Shown here one piece after another: positions 50,870 through 63,404 of a DNA stretch of 64,000 bases. The notes beneath the pieces were generated by a model that saw nothing but the letters and a program-made list of their open reading frames with translations, was not told the origin of the DNA and searched no databases. Numbering within the stretch: the stretch's first letter is position 1; each line of letters begins with the position of its first letter. The translations under genes and the position numbers were made by a program. Origin of the DNA: Bombus terrestris (Eukaryota; Arthropoda; Insecta; Hymenoptera; Apidae); the NCBI RefSeq assembly GCF_910591885.1, contig NC_063279.1, positions 4,402,001-4,466,000 on the forward strand, read 5' to 3'.

Positions 50870-51530
50870 GTTATTCTTTAAGTAAAATGAGAAAATACAA
50901 GAAATAAATAATTACAAATATCTGCGATCTTTACATAGAGAATGGCGTGGAATTAAAATATAAAACATCAAAAGACAGAAGCGAGAATTAAAAGAGATAG
51001 CGAGAAAGTATAGAAAAATAGAAGAAACAAAGCAAATAGGAGAAGCAAAAGAGAAAACACAAGACTACGAATATGATATACAGCACGAACCGAAGAAATA
51101 TGGTAGAATAGTATCGACCACAATATATTAAAACCAAATAAGCACGGCAAACACAGAGAGAAATAGGGGAAATTGTTAGAAAAATGGACGATCGTAAAGA
51201 ATAGGAACGCAGGATGAAGATAAACGAAAAAAATAACGTAATAAAATACAAAAACCGTGACGGCAGATCAAATTGAAAACTAAAAGAAAACGAAATAGAA
51301 AAATCGCTGGTAACAGAGATACGGTGATAATAGAGTTTCAAAAATATAGGGCACGTTGAAATTAAGCTGAAATTGAAGTTAAGAAAACTAGGTGACGCGC
51401 AAAAAAGAGAAAAAGGGGAACGTACAACAAAATAATTGAACTAAGGGAAGAAATATAAAGGGAACAGACAGAAAGAATAAGGCAGTGGGGGTTATGGTAC
51501 AACAAAAAATAATTCGCCTGTATTAATATT
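50870..51530. other. strongly purine-rich (A/G) strand segment
   Basis: For about 650 bases the plus strand is dominated by A and G, with many GAGAAA, AAAATAG and GAAGAAA words. This depletes minus-strand stops and explains the Ser/Phe/Leu-rich minus frames at 50968-51150 and 50988-51341. It may be simple skew or the remnant of an A-rich transposon coding strand; no motif decides. Confidence 0.5.
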
Positions 51531-52440
51531 TAAATGAGTCTGTCGAATAGGAAAATAGAGGAACGTAAATTTGACGATCTCACGTTTCATCCTCCGCCAA
51601 ACCACCATTTTCCTTTCTCTCTTCTTGGTCCAGTTAACTTGGTAAATACCAGGGAAACAAGAGCCAAATTCCCTCTTTAGGATAGTTAATTTAGGTTTTG
51701 AGAAATCAAAGGCTAGTAATTAAAAAACACTGGATATCTACCTTTTTATGGGGATTTTAAAGATGCAGAAAATATAAAATATATAGATATTTAGGGGGTG
51801 AAACAAATCTTTGTGTAAATTTTATTTCTTTGATTGAATTGATTCGCAGCCTTTTTATTAATGAAGATAGGTAGTTTCAGGTAGGTTCTCTGTTTCGTGA
51901 ATAATATTTTAAATTTATTCGGCAAATAAAGAAAGAAATTTTTGTTAGAGGAAGGAGTATTATAATCGAGGATAGAACATTCGTGAAATAGCAAGTTCGG
52001 ACCAGCGAATATTTATTAGGACAAATGTTAAACCAGTTGACAGTTAAATGATTTCATGATTTTTGGTCGTTGGTGGATTTCACATGGCATGACACGTTTC
52101 AAGCAGTATTAGATTTTCTGTGTTTAATACACAAATGATTTGCATAGCGCATCCAAATTTGAATTAATTTAGCTCCACGATCTAGAAAGCTGGATTGTTT
52201 GTTCGAAATTGATTTACCGAGGTGGGAATTGTATAAAATATCTATTTCTGATGCGTGTCATACATCGTCTGAATAACATACATATTTCATATGATAGTCG
52301 GTACTGTCATTTGTGTATTAATATTAATTAATGGACCCATCTATATCCAAAACTAGATATGTATCCAAATCTAAACAACTTTATACTATACTAGGTTAAA
52401 GATAAATTTGATAAATATTAACTTATTTAATAACGTAGTA
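51531..52440. other. AT-rich non-coding stretch
   Basis: Nothing supportable. Confidence 0.6.
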
Positions 52441-53120
52441 GATTTAAAATAGAAGGAAAAAAGCAAGAAATAATGCAGAAAAAGAGAATCTTAACAAAAG
52501 GTGGAAATCCATGCGTGTTAAGGTATCAAAAACGACAAGGTAAAACGTTAGCAAGTGTTCGGCACGAACGAACAGAGAAGTGGTCGAGGGTAAGCTTACA
52601 AAGGGGGAAAAAAGATAAACAGGAATTCGACGACGAGAGAAAAGGAAGGCGAACAGCGCTTTCAGAAGGGAGGGAAAATTACAATGATCATTTCTAGGAA
52701 GCGTCGTGCAGCGTCGGTATTTCCGTCTGCAGGCAAGTTTCCACGAGGGGTGGAACGAAGTTACTCCTAAACGGCTAATTTCATGCAGCAGAGTAATCTC
52801 CACGCCTAGACACCGATGTACCAGGGCCGTATTCCGATACGCCGACATAAGGATAACGTAGCTCTTGGAAATCACTGGATTTTCTCTCTCTATCTATCTC
52901 TCTTGTGTTCGTTCTCTTTCTCAGCTTTGAGATTCCTCGAACTTCATGGCGCGTTCCACCTTGATTTTGATTGGATGTTTCGAGACCAAGCTCGTCTCGA
53001 TTTGCAACGGAAGCGTGGCGATCACGTCGAAGCGAAACACTTGCTTTCTATCCGACTGTCGTGCAATTCGATTTAAGTTGATATTCCTATTGTTTGAGTT
53101 TGTCGGTTCGTTATTTCGCA
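52441..53120. other. GC-richer island with repeated element copy 1
   Basis: A minus frame of 143 codons (52444-52875) and several plus frames overlap here without domains. The block carries the first copy of the repeated element and a pyrimidine tract (about 52881-52924). Confidence 0.4.
52749..52835. repeat. diverged repeated element, copy 1
   Basis: The core CTAAACGGCTAATTTCAT (52767-52784) is followed by GTAATCTCCACGCC and a C/G-rich tail. It aligns with copy 2 at 54569 over about 65 bases at roughly 70 percent identity by eye, with the first 18 core bases differing at one position. Confidence 0.6.
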
Positions 53121-53580
53121 TGCTTTGCGAGAAACGGTTATACGTATATTTGCTCCTTTTAGATATTTCTAATTAATTATGGTAATAATCTATAATTTTG
53201 GTACTTAGACAATATCACGATGAAAGAATACTGCCGTTCTGCCGTCTTTTTCGATTCTCTACATATAAAACTATAAGCCTATGTCATATAAATGTCACGA
53301 AAGTGCATAACTGTCAACCAATTTTCTTTACCATAATGGACAATTATAACCAATCGAATCTATTTTTCCGATATTAATTTTCTTCCGATATTACGTCCTC
53401 GGTTAAAATTCCATTTAATTAAATTTTCAGGCCACCCTTCATTAGATTCACTTTTTCACAAATATATCAAAATCCTTCGCAATAAAAATAATTATCCTAT
53501 CTTCGATTAGGTTTTCACTTTCCAATTTTTCCCTTAAAATGCCCCATGAAAACTGTACTACAATAAACCAATAAATTAGC
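53121..53580. other. AT-rich non-coding stretch
   Basis: Nothing supportable. Confidence 0.6.
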
Positions 53581-54090
53581 GAGTATGGCACGTTCTGTGC
53601 CGCATATTAATGCGCAAGAAACGCGTGCTCATACGCGAAAGCGCAATTAACGCGAATGAAAATAATGATTATAAAAGTCGACGCCATCAGCATTTAATTC
53701 ATCGCCGATCTCATTCGACGCGGACTACTAACAAACGGCGTTTTAACCCGAAATCGCGAAACGCTTTCCAGCCGATACAACAGAAACGAATTAAAATGTT
53801 GCTTGCAGCACATTTTCAAACCGCGCGCGTCGAGTGCGAAACAATTACGTCCGGCTAAATTTATTTCGCGAAATGTCTGACGGCTACGGAACATCCCAAA
53901 ACGATATCAAAAAGTAGGCGATTAAAAGGTAATGCGACGTGTATGAAAAAGACGACGCGCGTTTAAATGATTAATTTTAATTGAGTAATCAGCCTCGACG
54001 ACAGGTCGCGCCCATCTTCCTCGTAATGACTCTCATTACAGAAGCGAACGCTACTAAACGCGAATATCGCTTGAGCTTCTAATCGACAAA
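53581..54090. promoter_or_regulatory. CpG-rich island, candidate regulatory element
   Basis: Dense in CGCG and ACGCG words but with AT-core sites such as ATGATTAATTTTAATTGAG at about 53966. Open frames (53610-53858 plus, 53694-53894 minus) overlap on opposite strands and carry no domain. I read it as conserved-type regulatory DNA; conservation itself cannot be seen here. Confidence 0.35.
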
Positions 54091-54540
54091 GGGAATCGAA
54101 AGCAATTATATCGATTCGTTATATTGGATACTTCCATTAGATTTCCAAAATTTTCACGAAACGATTGTTATTACTTCTGTGGTTTTATGTTCGCAACATT
54201 GGTATTGTATTATCGTTTTATTTTTCTGAGACTATTAATAACATTTCCTGGATAATTTATTAGTAATTACTAGAATGTTAGTTTTTAACGGATTAACTGT
54301 GTTTAGAAACGAATTTGGATCATTGATTTATAGGAGTAAAACTTATAATCTGAATTTATAAAATTCATAATCTGTTTGATTATAGCGAAATGCTTTCATT
54401 TTTAGACATTTCGATTATAACATTGTACAAAATCGAATAGTGAATTTTGATAATTAGCGCTATGAATGAAAAGACTTTATATGCACGTGAATTCTTTCTT
54501 TTCTCACTACGGGTAATAAAAAGAAATTCGTTCTGCTGGC
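54091..54540. other. AT-rich non-coding stretch
   Basis: Nothing supportable. Confidence 0.6.
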
Positions 54541-54568
54541 TATGGAACGATGAAGAAGGCATGTACCT

Positions 54569-54655
54569 GGGCGGGAAAGGCTGCCTCTAAATGGCTAATT
54601 TCATATAACGAAGCAATCTCTACGTCCCGACGCCTGTTCCACGGTTGTAACGACG
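54569..54655. repeat. diverged repeated element, copy 2
   Basis: The core CTAAATGGCTAATTTCAT (54585-54602 region) is followed by GCAATCTCTACGTCC and a tail that parallels copy 1. The left side, GGGCGGGAAAGGCTGCCTCT, resembles the left side of a possible copy 3 near 55315. Confidence 0.6.
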
Positions 54656-54679
54656 CTCATTAAAGAAACGCAGATACGG

Positions 54680-55130
54680 AGAACAATCCAGAGAAAGAAA
54701 GAAACCGTAATGCTCGTAGGCTAAGAACGTAACATGCTAATATCTAGAATTAATCAATCTCTTTACCATTCACGATCGATTTCATCCAGGTGAATGATCG
54801 GCATACGCTATTTGTAATATTTTAATACGTCAAAATATATTCTATATTTATGATATAAGTTCTTATTCATACAGCAGGAAACGTTCCACTTCTGCCAAAT
54901 TAAATCTTCTCTTGTAAAATCTGAAAACTACTCGAGCTACCTATAATTTCAATTGATAACAATGCGTTGCTAATAACCTGTCACAATAGTTGGTACAATG
55001 AACAATTAATTAAGAGAAGGAATTGTAGAAAAATGACCATATAAAACAGAAACTCCCTTCTAAATTACTGAAATCAAACCGTTCATATACACCTTTATTA
55101 CGTTAAATTTTCGAAATTTTGCACGGCGTA
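54680..55130. other. AT-rich non-coding stretch
   Basis: Nothing supportable. Confidence 0.6.
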
Positions 55131-55207
55131 CCTATTCCATTTCCCTACGCGAATAATCTTCGTGATTTTCACGAGCAATACCAAAAGCCATCCAACTGGA
55201 TCAGCAG

Positions 55208-55633
55208 ATGACGCAGGAAAAAAAGCAGAATATCGCGAAAGCAAAGGATACTAGGAGATTTTTGGGAGGAAATCCTTACCAACACAGGCGCAAAGAAACG
55301 ATGAAGGAGAAGGTCCAAGAATATGGGGCGGAACAAAGGGCGTCTCTGACCCCGTTAATTTCGCATAGAAGAAGCTCGTTTTTGGTTTCCTTGCGAAAGA
55401 ACACCGTTGCTTCGAGTATCGCGTGCCTCTTCTTAAGGAAAAAGGGAGAAAGACGTGAAAGTAGTCGTCGGTTTACGCTTTTATCCCGCCGTACGTCCTC
55501 CCTGATGCTGATGGCGCATTTCACATTCTGGCTTATGCTCCGCCACACCATGCGCATCCACTCCGTCCTCGTTATACTCCCCCATCCCGTTGTTCATTCC
55601 CTTCTTCGTGGTTATATATCCTTACGATCCTAA
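55208..55633 (+). CDS. doubtful 141-codon open frame
   Basis: An ATG at 55208 opens 141 codons in a GC-richer block. The translation is basic (MTQEKKQNIAKAKDTRRF at the start), Ser/Arg-rich in the middle, and turns hydrophobic and His/Met-rich towards residues 98-135. No domain, signal peptide or splice sites are evident. A 93-codon minus frame overlaps it, and the possible third copy of the repeated element lies inside it, both of which argue against protein constraint. Confidence 0.17.
   Translation: MTQEKKQNIAKAKDTRRFLGGNPYQHRRKETMKEKVQEYGAEQRASLTPLISHRRSSFLVSLRKNTVASSIACLFLRKKGERRESSRRFTLLSRRTSSLMLMAHFTFWLMLRHTMRIHSVLVILPHPVVHSLLRGYISLRS
55311..55376. repeat. possible third copy of the repeated element
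   Basis: GGGGCGGAACAAAGGGCGTC, then TCTGACCCCGTTAATTTCGC and ATAGAAGAAGCTC can be aligned with copy 2 with a few gaps. The resemblance is weaker than that between copies 1 and 2. Confidence 0.25.
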
Positions 55634-57100
55634 AGAATAATACAGATACACCTTCGTGGCCGCGAACCAAGCCTGGCTATCCTTACGCGCGAGTCCTTCC
55701 AAGGAAGCTCGAGATTTTTTCGCCAAAGATTCGCCACGAAGATCGTCTAGCTGATTCTGGACTTTAGGTATTAGACTGACATCAGTGAAATGAGAAAACG
55801 AAAATAGAAAGTTTTAGCATAGATCGTATACTTACTCGTATTTCTTCCTTTTTTGATATAAATACATATCATCGACGTAATCGATATGTTTGCACTTAAT
55901 TAGTTAAATAAATTAATGTTTTACCTGAACGCGTAGACGACACGAAACGTGAAAACAATTTCATTAACAATTCATATATGATAATCAAAATTGTGTTTTG
56001 TCATGCAATTAAATCATTTCCGAAGAAGGAATAACACGCTTTTACTATTTAATCGAGTATCATTTCAATGTGAATAAAGTAAAGTTTTTGGTCGAAAGTA
56101 TACAATTTAACGTCTATATCGTGCTCTTGTACCATAGAAAATTAACTTCGTTTTTGTAACTGCACATTTTACGGAACAATGTTACTGCTTTCATTGATGG
56201 AGAACTGCAAATTGCGCGACACCACATTTTTTTGCAATTAGTGGCCCCTGAATAATTCATGCTGACACATTTACTAGCGGCAACACCATTTTAATACTAT
56301 GCAATTAATTTCTTACAAACTTTTTCCATGACCACGTCCATCGTCCGTTACATGTCCACCTTTTCAAATAAAAATCTATAACTTTTCAGGGAGCCGAATA
56401 ACAAACATCGATGAAAATTGTTTCAAAGTAAATAAGGGCTGAAAATGTAACAGCGTAGTAAATTTTTATATTTCAATTAAAAACGGAAATCGTTAAACGA
56501 TATTTACTGGATTGTAACAATTCATATTAATATTTTGCAGAGTTAATATCTCAAACCTGCATTTTATCGTTAAACTAAAATCATAAACCTTTTTCAATGC
56601 AACGTAACAACGCATATCTAAAGCTTTAAATATTCACTGGTAAATAAATACCATTTTTTAATATCTGTTTTTCAATATCTAAAGCTGTTGAAACTTTGGA
56701 ATCTCTACATTATTAGTTTAATTTAATCAATCCCTTATAAATCATTTCAAACCAGAAGTAACCTATCGATTTTATAAAATGACGTTCATCTAATATTCAT
56801 TCCAAGCTCGATATCCATATGTATATTACTAGAAAATATACGAACACTTATTTTCAGTAAAATACTTTCGATAAAATTACAGATAAAGGTCAGAACAATA
56901 ATTTTCTTTTTTATCATTATTACTGCAATATATATTCTGAAATAGAACGAAAATGTATGTAGATCAGTCGAAATTGAATCGCTTGATTTTGATTTTTATA
57001 CGTAGATTATCCACGACCGAATAATATCAACTGAAAGTCAAACGCAATGTAACAGGGATTAATTTTTTCATGAACAATGATGTAGATTCACGGATAATTT
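55634..57100. other. mostly AT-rich non-coding stretch
   Basis: A GC-richer tail of the previous block reaches about 55760; the remainder is AT-rich. No gene is supported. Confidence 0.55.
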
Positions 57101-57560
57101 AAGAAAAATATGGCAATACAATATGCAGTTCGCCAGATAGTTATTTACGTGTGCATCCGAAACAACGACGTAATACCTCGCGAAGTATCGGGCTATGAGT
57201 TATTTTACATTTACCGCTTAAAAGAGTGGCATTAATAAGTAATGCAAAATACGGATTAGATCGTACGGGTCCGGAAAGGCTGAATGCTACATTATCTTTG
57301 AAACACGATGAAACTTACACGAAGGTATTATAATGCCGCTGTAAACGTAACCGCACCGATGTAAAATGCGAGCAAAAGCGGTGTACCCGCCACGTTCTTA
57401 CGTAACTTACGACCCTTTTATGTAGATTCGATCGTAAATTAAAGACCGTTGCAGCTTTCGCCGCGAAATAATTACACGCGATGCGTCCGCGGTCTCTTCT
57501 TTACGCTCGCTGATTTTTCCGGAAGCTTGATCCTGCAAGTCGCTGTCCAAATATAACACG
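57101..57560. promoter_or_regulatory. CpG-rich island without open frames
   Basis: CpG-dense and GC-richer than its flanks, yet stops interrupt all frames early, so a coding explanation is weak. This makes it one of the better candidates for a regulatory element. Confidence 0.4.
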
Positions 57561-59170
57561 GGATTCTATAAAGCGTTTTACATGCATATACACATTTAAG
57601 GGTCTTGAAAATAACCTGGATAGTTTTATAATTGAAAGTTTATTTAATACGTCGAATAAAAAGCTTCGAACTAAAAGAAATCCTGATCCTAATCTAATTT
57701 TGTTGAATTATTTAGCAACTTTGAGAGATTTCTAATTTCGATACCTTTTCCCACGATAGAAGTTGCTGGGACGTCGAAAATTCCGTAGAACTTGTTAGTG
57801 CTTCATAATGCGAGTATGTAACTAAGTATCATCAAAGAATAATACTTTCCTAGTTCGTAATAAAGTTCATTCGATGCGTAAAACGAATGGAATTTTCCAA
57901 TATTTTTTTATAAATATTATACTATATTATACTATATAGATATTATCGTAAAATTGTAATTCTGCATTATCATATTTCTTCTGTCGATACTGAGACCCAA
58001 AATGAAACTATACATATATATGTGCCTTTTAAGAAAATTACCTATTTATTCTCACTTTATCCTCTTCCCCAAATTTGAGTGAGTTTAAACAAAATGCATC
58101 TCGGAATGATTAAAGCGTGCGGTGAAGCCACAGAACGCCACTGCAGAATTAGGAATATCTATGCGAATACGTGAAACATACCTAACTTCTTGAAAAGCAA
58201 AACGCTACACTCTTCTTTTGAGAACATACAAATAGGAAGGAAGAAACTGGCATTCAAACTGAAGCAAAAGCGAAGAGTACTGGAGATCGATCGAATTCTG
58301 GAAAACGGAAAATAGGAACGATAGGTATAATACTTTTACGAGGTTTCTAGGTTGGAGATGTATGAACAGTTAACAAACCCTTGGAACACTGTTTCTTGTA
58401 TTTTTAGGTCAAAAAATAAGCGGCATGATATTGGAATGGCGCTACACACGCTGAAAGCAAATTTAATTTTCTGGCAGAACGATTCGATCAAACGGTACAT
58501 TAATTGATCGTAGGTTGCTTTGACCTCAAAGAACTACGTGACTCGAAATTGGGACGCAAAACAAAAATATTGTTTAAGGAGTTTCGGAAGGTTTGGAAAA
58601 GATTTTTTCCAGATGAAAGCAACAAAGTGTAATTATTCTAGGTAATTTATTGTAAACTCTCTGGCAAAGTTATGAGGTCATTTCTTTCTTGAAAAGATTC
58701 AAGATAAGTCCATTTCCCTTCGAGAAACTTGCAATTTTCGACGCGAATATTAACTTTGTCGATAAATAGCTTTCAGAAAATGCAAAACCTGTCCTCGATC
58801 TTCCAATAAAGTTCTACAAACTGTGAATTCACAATTGTTAGTATTTTATATCAAAATTTTTATACATTTACAATTTATGTGTATAACCTTATCTATACTA
58901 TATACTTATTTGTATATACTTACAATTTATATTTTCAGTTTATATTTGCGATATTGTTGAAACTTCGTTAATTCCATGCGGATCATTCTCCTCGTCTTCT
59001 CCTTACTACATCCCCGAAACTAGAAGCGTTGAAGAGCTTTAAAGTAGTCTCCGAACCGAATAGTTCGCTTGGCTTTGATTGATCGAGTTAAAACAAGCCA
59101 GCTGCATCCGATTCGTAGTCGAGTCATTCCGATGAATTCATACTGGCTCCGGCAAACTTCTTCCGTTTGA
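57561..59170. other. AT-rich non-coding stretch
   Basis: Nothing supportable. Confidence 0.6.
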
Positions 59171-59646
59171 GACAACGAGAAGAGAAAGAAGATAGAAAAA
59201 TATAAAAGAATTCAAGAGGTATTACTTCGGAAGAAAAGTAATCGCGCGAGACAGAAAGGCGAGAGAACGAGCACAGCTCGACGACACACGTAGATAAACG
59301 ACGAATTGTTCACGGGTCAGATCTTCCACCTCGATTCACCTTCTTTCGTTGCGTCGAACTTTCCGCGTTCGATTTTTAAATCGTCCCACACCGTTCTTGT
59401 ATCCCGACATGCGTTATTCGATAACGTATATCGTGTGTCTGAAGAAAGGATTATGTATATTCCTATCGAAAATCGAGAGATTCGACGAATGCCCCGCTTC
59501 TGTCACACGACAGAGCATCGTCTTTCTTTATCGTTGCAAAGTTGAAAAATTACAGCTTTACCGAACAGACTATAAATAGACATTCTGTTCTTTTTAAACA
59601 GTTTCTTAGCACATTTGTGATCTGTCGACTGCCTTCGAACGAAATA
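59171..59646. other. CpG-richer island
   Basis: CpG-richer to about 59420. Two overlapping plus frames (59306-59545 and 59349-59579) show no domain. Confidence 0.4.
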
Positions 59647-60010
59647 TCAGGTCATACTGAAAGTTTCTGCGGTTTTTAGAGTATTTCGTTCGTAGAGTAG
59701 TCGTTGAAAGATACGAAGGAATATCATTCAACTCGATACTGTATACGACAAAGAAAGTTTCTAGGGGTACATTGTACTAATGTATATACTATAGAGTGCA
59801 TACGATTTTACACTGATAACCTACGTTGGTACACCAGTACTGACGCTTTATCAGAAACAAACCATGTACCAAGATTTTTGACTGAGAATGTATATCTTCG
59901 AAATATCATACAAATAAGAATAGAAACTAATTGCTTTTGTTGTATTCGTTTGTCAGCAACAAAACTACTTTTCTCGTTGTTTTGTGATAAATTCTGGAAA
60001 TAATAAATCT
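59647..60010 (+). mobile_element. mariner-type terminal sequence, truncated element
   Basis: After a TA, the sequence TCAGGTCATACTGAAAGTTT followed by CTGCGGTTTTTAG resembles the terminal inverted repeat of insect mariner elements (AGGT...CTGAAAGTTTCTGCGG). The next 300 bases are open in one plus frame (59704-60003) but show no transposase motif that I recognise. I find no matching inverted end, so the right limit is arbitrary and only the first 30 or so bases carry the call. Confidence 0.35.
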
Positions 60011-61767
60011 CACATCATACTCGTTTGTATCGTAAATATTACCGTAATTAACCGAAATATATTTTTTCGTAAATTGAATTCATATTAATTTGGAGATTTT
60101 CGGGAATTCGGGGGATCCCGATATCTTTATCAATCTTCGTCGTAATATTCACTTGGACGGAGATTTCATTAAACGTTAAAGGAAAACATTTCATGGAAGT
60201 GACTTAAGTCAAGCTACCGAACTCCGAACCTAGTTCGATCATTTATTTCGGCAAACAAATTGCGAAAGCGTGGTTGGAAACTGCTGCGAGCGAATTCTGT
60301 ACTATAAATAATTCCCAGTCAATTCATAATCGAACCAGGGTTTATGAAATTCTAATGTCGAAAGCATAGATTTACCCTGGCTCGTCGAAGTCTTTGCCCT
60401 GAGACACAGAGAAAGCCGAGCAATTTAACAGCATTTTCCACCCTTCGTCTCGATCTATTAAATTCGTCTGGATAAATCCACCGAACCTTGTATAAACATT
60501 TTATCAACTAATAACCGAGTTTCCCTCATAAATTTTCGATATTCTCACATCGATGATAGATATCTGCTTTTGGAAGTGCCGCCTTGTGAAGCATCCAGGC
60601 AATTTGCGAGGGATTAGCTTCGAGCGGACGAAACGCGAAAAAGAATACGATACCTCACGGTAGAGGCAGAATGAAGAAGGAATTCAGAAAAAGAAAACTT
60701 CTTCAGGTATAGTTATTTTAAAAGAATATGAGAAGGCCAGGTATAGGAAGCATGGTGAAAGGGGACTGTCGGATGGAAATAGCAGTGAACACTCGATAAG
60801 AACGTCCCTCAGGAACCACGCTATCCAACGAATGGAATCATTCGATGAGACGTAGGTGTACGTGCATGTGGTTTTCTATGGAAATAGCTTCTTGGGAAAA
60901 ACGATTGCTTTTCGATAAATATGCCTATAGACCTATTGACCAATATAATCACGACAGTCGATTCCCTTTACAATGGCAAGGAAATTTCAAAATAATTCAT
61001 ATAACGCGAATAATATATTCATAAAAGATTTTTACAGGTGTCCCAATTTTTGTAATTCATTCTGTGAGTTATTATACGTACATGCGAGACTAAAGTGCCA
61101 TTAACGCGAATTATTGTATTCTCGATGGGTTTTCGACAATGAAATAGGAACTTTATGAGATATAGAATTATTTTATAAATCTCTAAAGAGTAATTAATCT
61201 TTTGGTGCTTTTGTCTATTCTATGAAAACGAAAAATTTTGATATGACGTATTTAATGTACTCGAAACTAGCGCGTGTACTTTAAAAAAGTTGTTGCTTCT
61301 CGATTCAATATCTTACTTTTTATGTCAAAACTGATATTAGATAAATTACTTTCAGCAGTGATCATATACATATAATGCAATGTAAACTTCTACGTGTAAC
61401 GTCATGTAACTCTTTCCCACGAACGAGCTTAAATGACTCCGATCAACAGAAGAAGAAAATACGAAAGTAAAAATTTAATCGGTCACACCGAAGATTATGA
61501 AATGTCCTCAAACTTCAATTTCCTCCAATTGAACGATATAATTCCATTAATAAAAGATATTCCCGATTGCTCGGAAACGCTGTTCGGCTTTCTATGAAGT
61601 GGAATTTCCATTTTCTGTTCTCACCCTTTGAAACAATGCGGAATCAGCGGCTTGGAAAATAAATTGTCAGTCAAATTCTGTCTAACTCAGGCACGTCAGG
61701 ATTCCGCATAAACCACAGCTATTGAATTAAATAGCCGATTTAATCGGTCCAAACGAGTGTCTTCGTA
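60011..61767. other. AT-rich non-coding stretch
   Basis: A mildly GC-richer patch at about 60560-60860 has no supportable gene. Confidence 0.55.
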
Positions 61768-61794
61768 TTTTTTTTTTTTTTTTTTTTTTTTTTT
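61768..61794. repeat. T27 homopolymer
   Basis: An uninterrupted run of 27 T. It is followed by CTGAATAAAGAC, with no evident retroposed copy beside it. Confidence 0.95.
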
Positions 61795-63400
61795 CTGAAT
61801 AAAGACTATTCACGCAAGTTGCGTGCTCACAAAATAGAAACATTCGACGATTCAAAATTAATTTCGATTCGACGTTTTTCAATATTTGAAACGGGTGTAT
61901 GATCGACGATGCGAAATAACATTTCGATTGCTAGAACATGTACCTGCAAATAACGAGAGGTCCTTTTTAACTGATCAAATATCGATAAAACAAATAATTC
62001 TGTCTTTTATTAGTTTTATTGGTATTTACTAATCAACAAGACTGATTTTATCTCTTGTTAATTGAAACAAGTGGAGCCAACGTGAAAACAAATTTTCATT
62101 TCGTTTATCGGCAAAATCATTAAATCATAAATCTGACCCGTTATTAAGATTGTAATAATATGTATATATGTATATGTACATAATATGTATAAATATGTAT
62201 GTATTTTAGACAGAAAATAAGCGAAGAATATGCTATATTTAAAGCTTGCTGGGATTTCATAAATTCATATCATAAAATTGTTTTGAACCTAGCTTATCTC
62301 TGACTATTTTTCCATAATTTTTTTTTTTTTTGAAAGCAATTTATACGGCTGCGAAAAAACAGCAATACGTTATATTATGAAATTTTTAATATCTTCAAGA
62401 ATCTGTAGCATGAAATTTTCAATAAACTTGAACTAATAAACAAGCCAGTTATTTGAAACATAATATTCGTCCGTCTAAACAGTAGCTTAATCACCTATAA
62501 TTTACTTTAAAAGTAAAACAAATTTGTTTATATCCGACGCTTTATAAATAGAATCAAAATTACACCTACGTCTTCGTAATGTTGGCAGTGATTAAAAAGC
62601 AGTTCGAAAAAGCATGGAATGTAGAGGCACGGCGCGTTAAAAAAAACGTAAAAGACCAGGCAAGCAGATCGCGTTAATATTCGTTCGATAGCAATTACTA
62701 TTCTTCCAGTTTAGCTGTCGCGTTGACCCGATTCCCCCGACAGTTTTATTTATTTATCGTCGCACGACAAACCTCAGCTCGCGTCCATTCCGATTTCATT
62801 TAGATATTTAATGACGATTTTAACGGTGTCTCGTACGCGCAATGTTTCTCCAAACACGAAACTCGATAACGATTTTTATCGGTCAAGTACATATCATCCT
62901 ACCATTAATCTTATTCGAGGCTTAGATATTTATCTAGAAACGACAACGTTCTATAATAATTTCATAACTTTTCGGATGAAATTGTAATTACAGTTAATTT
63001 TCAATATTACGAACCGTCATAGTATCGTGAACTATTCATTGAATATGGCTAAATTTGAGTGTTTGATCAATACCATATTTTGAAACATAATGAAATATGT
63101 AAAAACATAAAATATATAAAGTGTTCATTCCTTCGCTTGGATAATCAAATAACCTTTAATATTTTATCGACCACTTTAGAAGTGACTGAAATATTTTATT
63201 TCATCAACCGACTAAACTTAATCAAAATGTATTCGATTACACTAATTCAATCTGAGCTATTGCTGATCTACGTGGATCGTTCAGAGAGTACTATCCGTGC
63301 AGAGGCCATATAAAACGATAAAATGTACTTACGAAAAGATCATCTAGCTTTATTCGTGTATTGACGTAAGTTATGCAAGACTTTGTGTTTAAATATTTCA
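61795..63400. other. AT-rich non-coding stretch
   Basis: Holds a TATG microsatellite-like run (62159-62206) and a small CpG-richer patch at about 62620-62860. No gene is supported. Confidence 0.55.
62159..62206. repeat. imperfect TATG/TA microsatellite
   Basis: Repeated ATGTATAT and TATGTATA units. Confidence 0.8.
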
Positions 63401-63404
63401 AATA

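Noticed and set aside
50988..51341. 117-codon hydrophobic minus-strand frame
   Set aside because: Explained by the purine-rich plus strand, which removes minus-strand stops and yields Phe/Leu/Ser codons.
52444..52875. 143-codon minus-strand frame
   Set aside because: Overlaps open plus frames, crosses the repeated element, and has no domain or splice support.
61768..61794. T27 run as a minus-strand retroposon tail
   Set aside because: The neighbouring sequence to the right shows no SINE, LINE or processed gene features.
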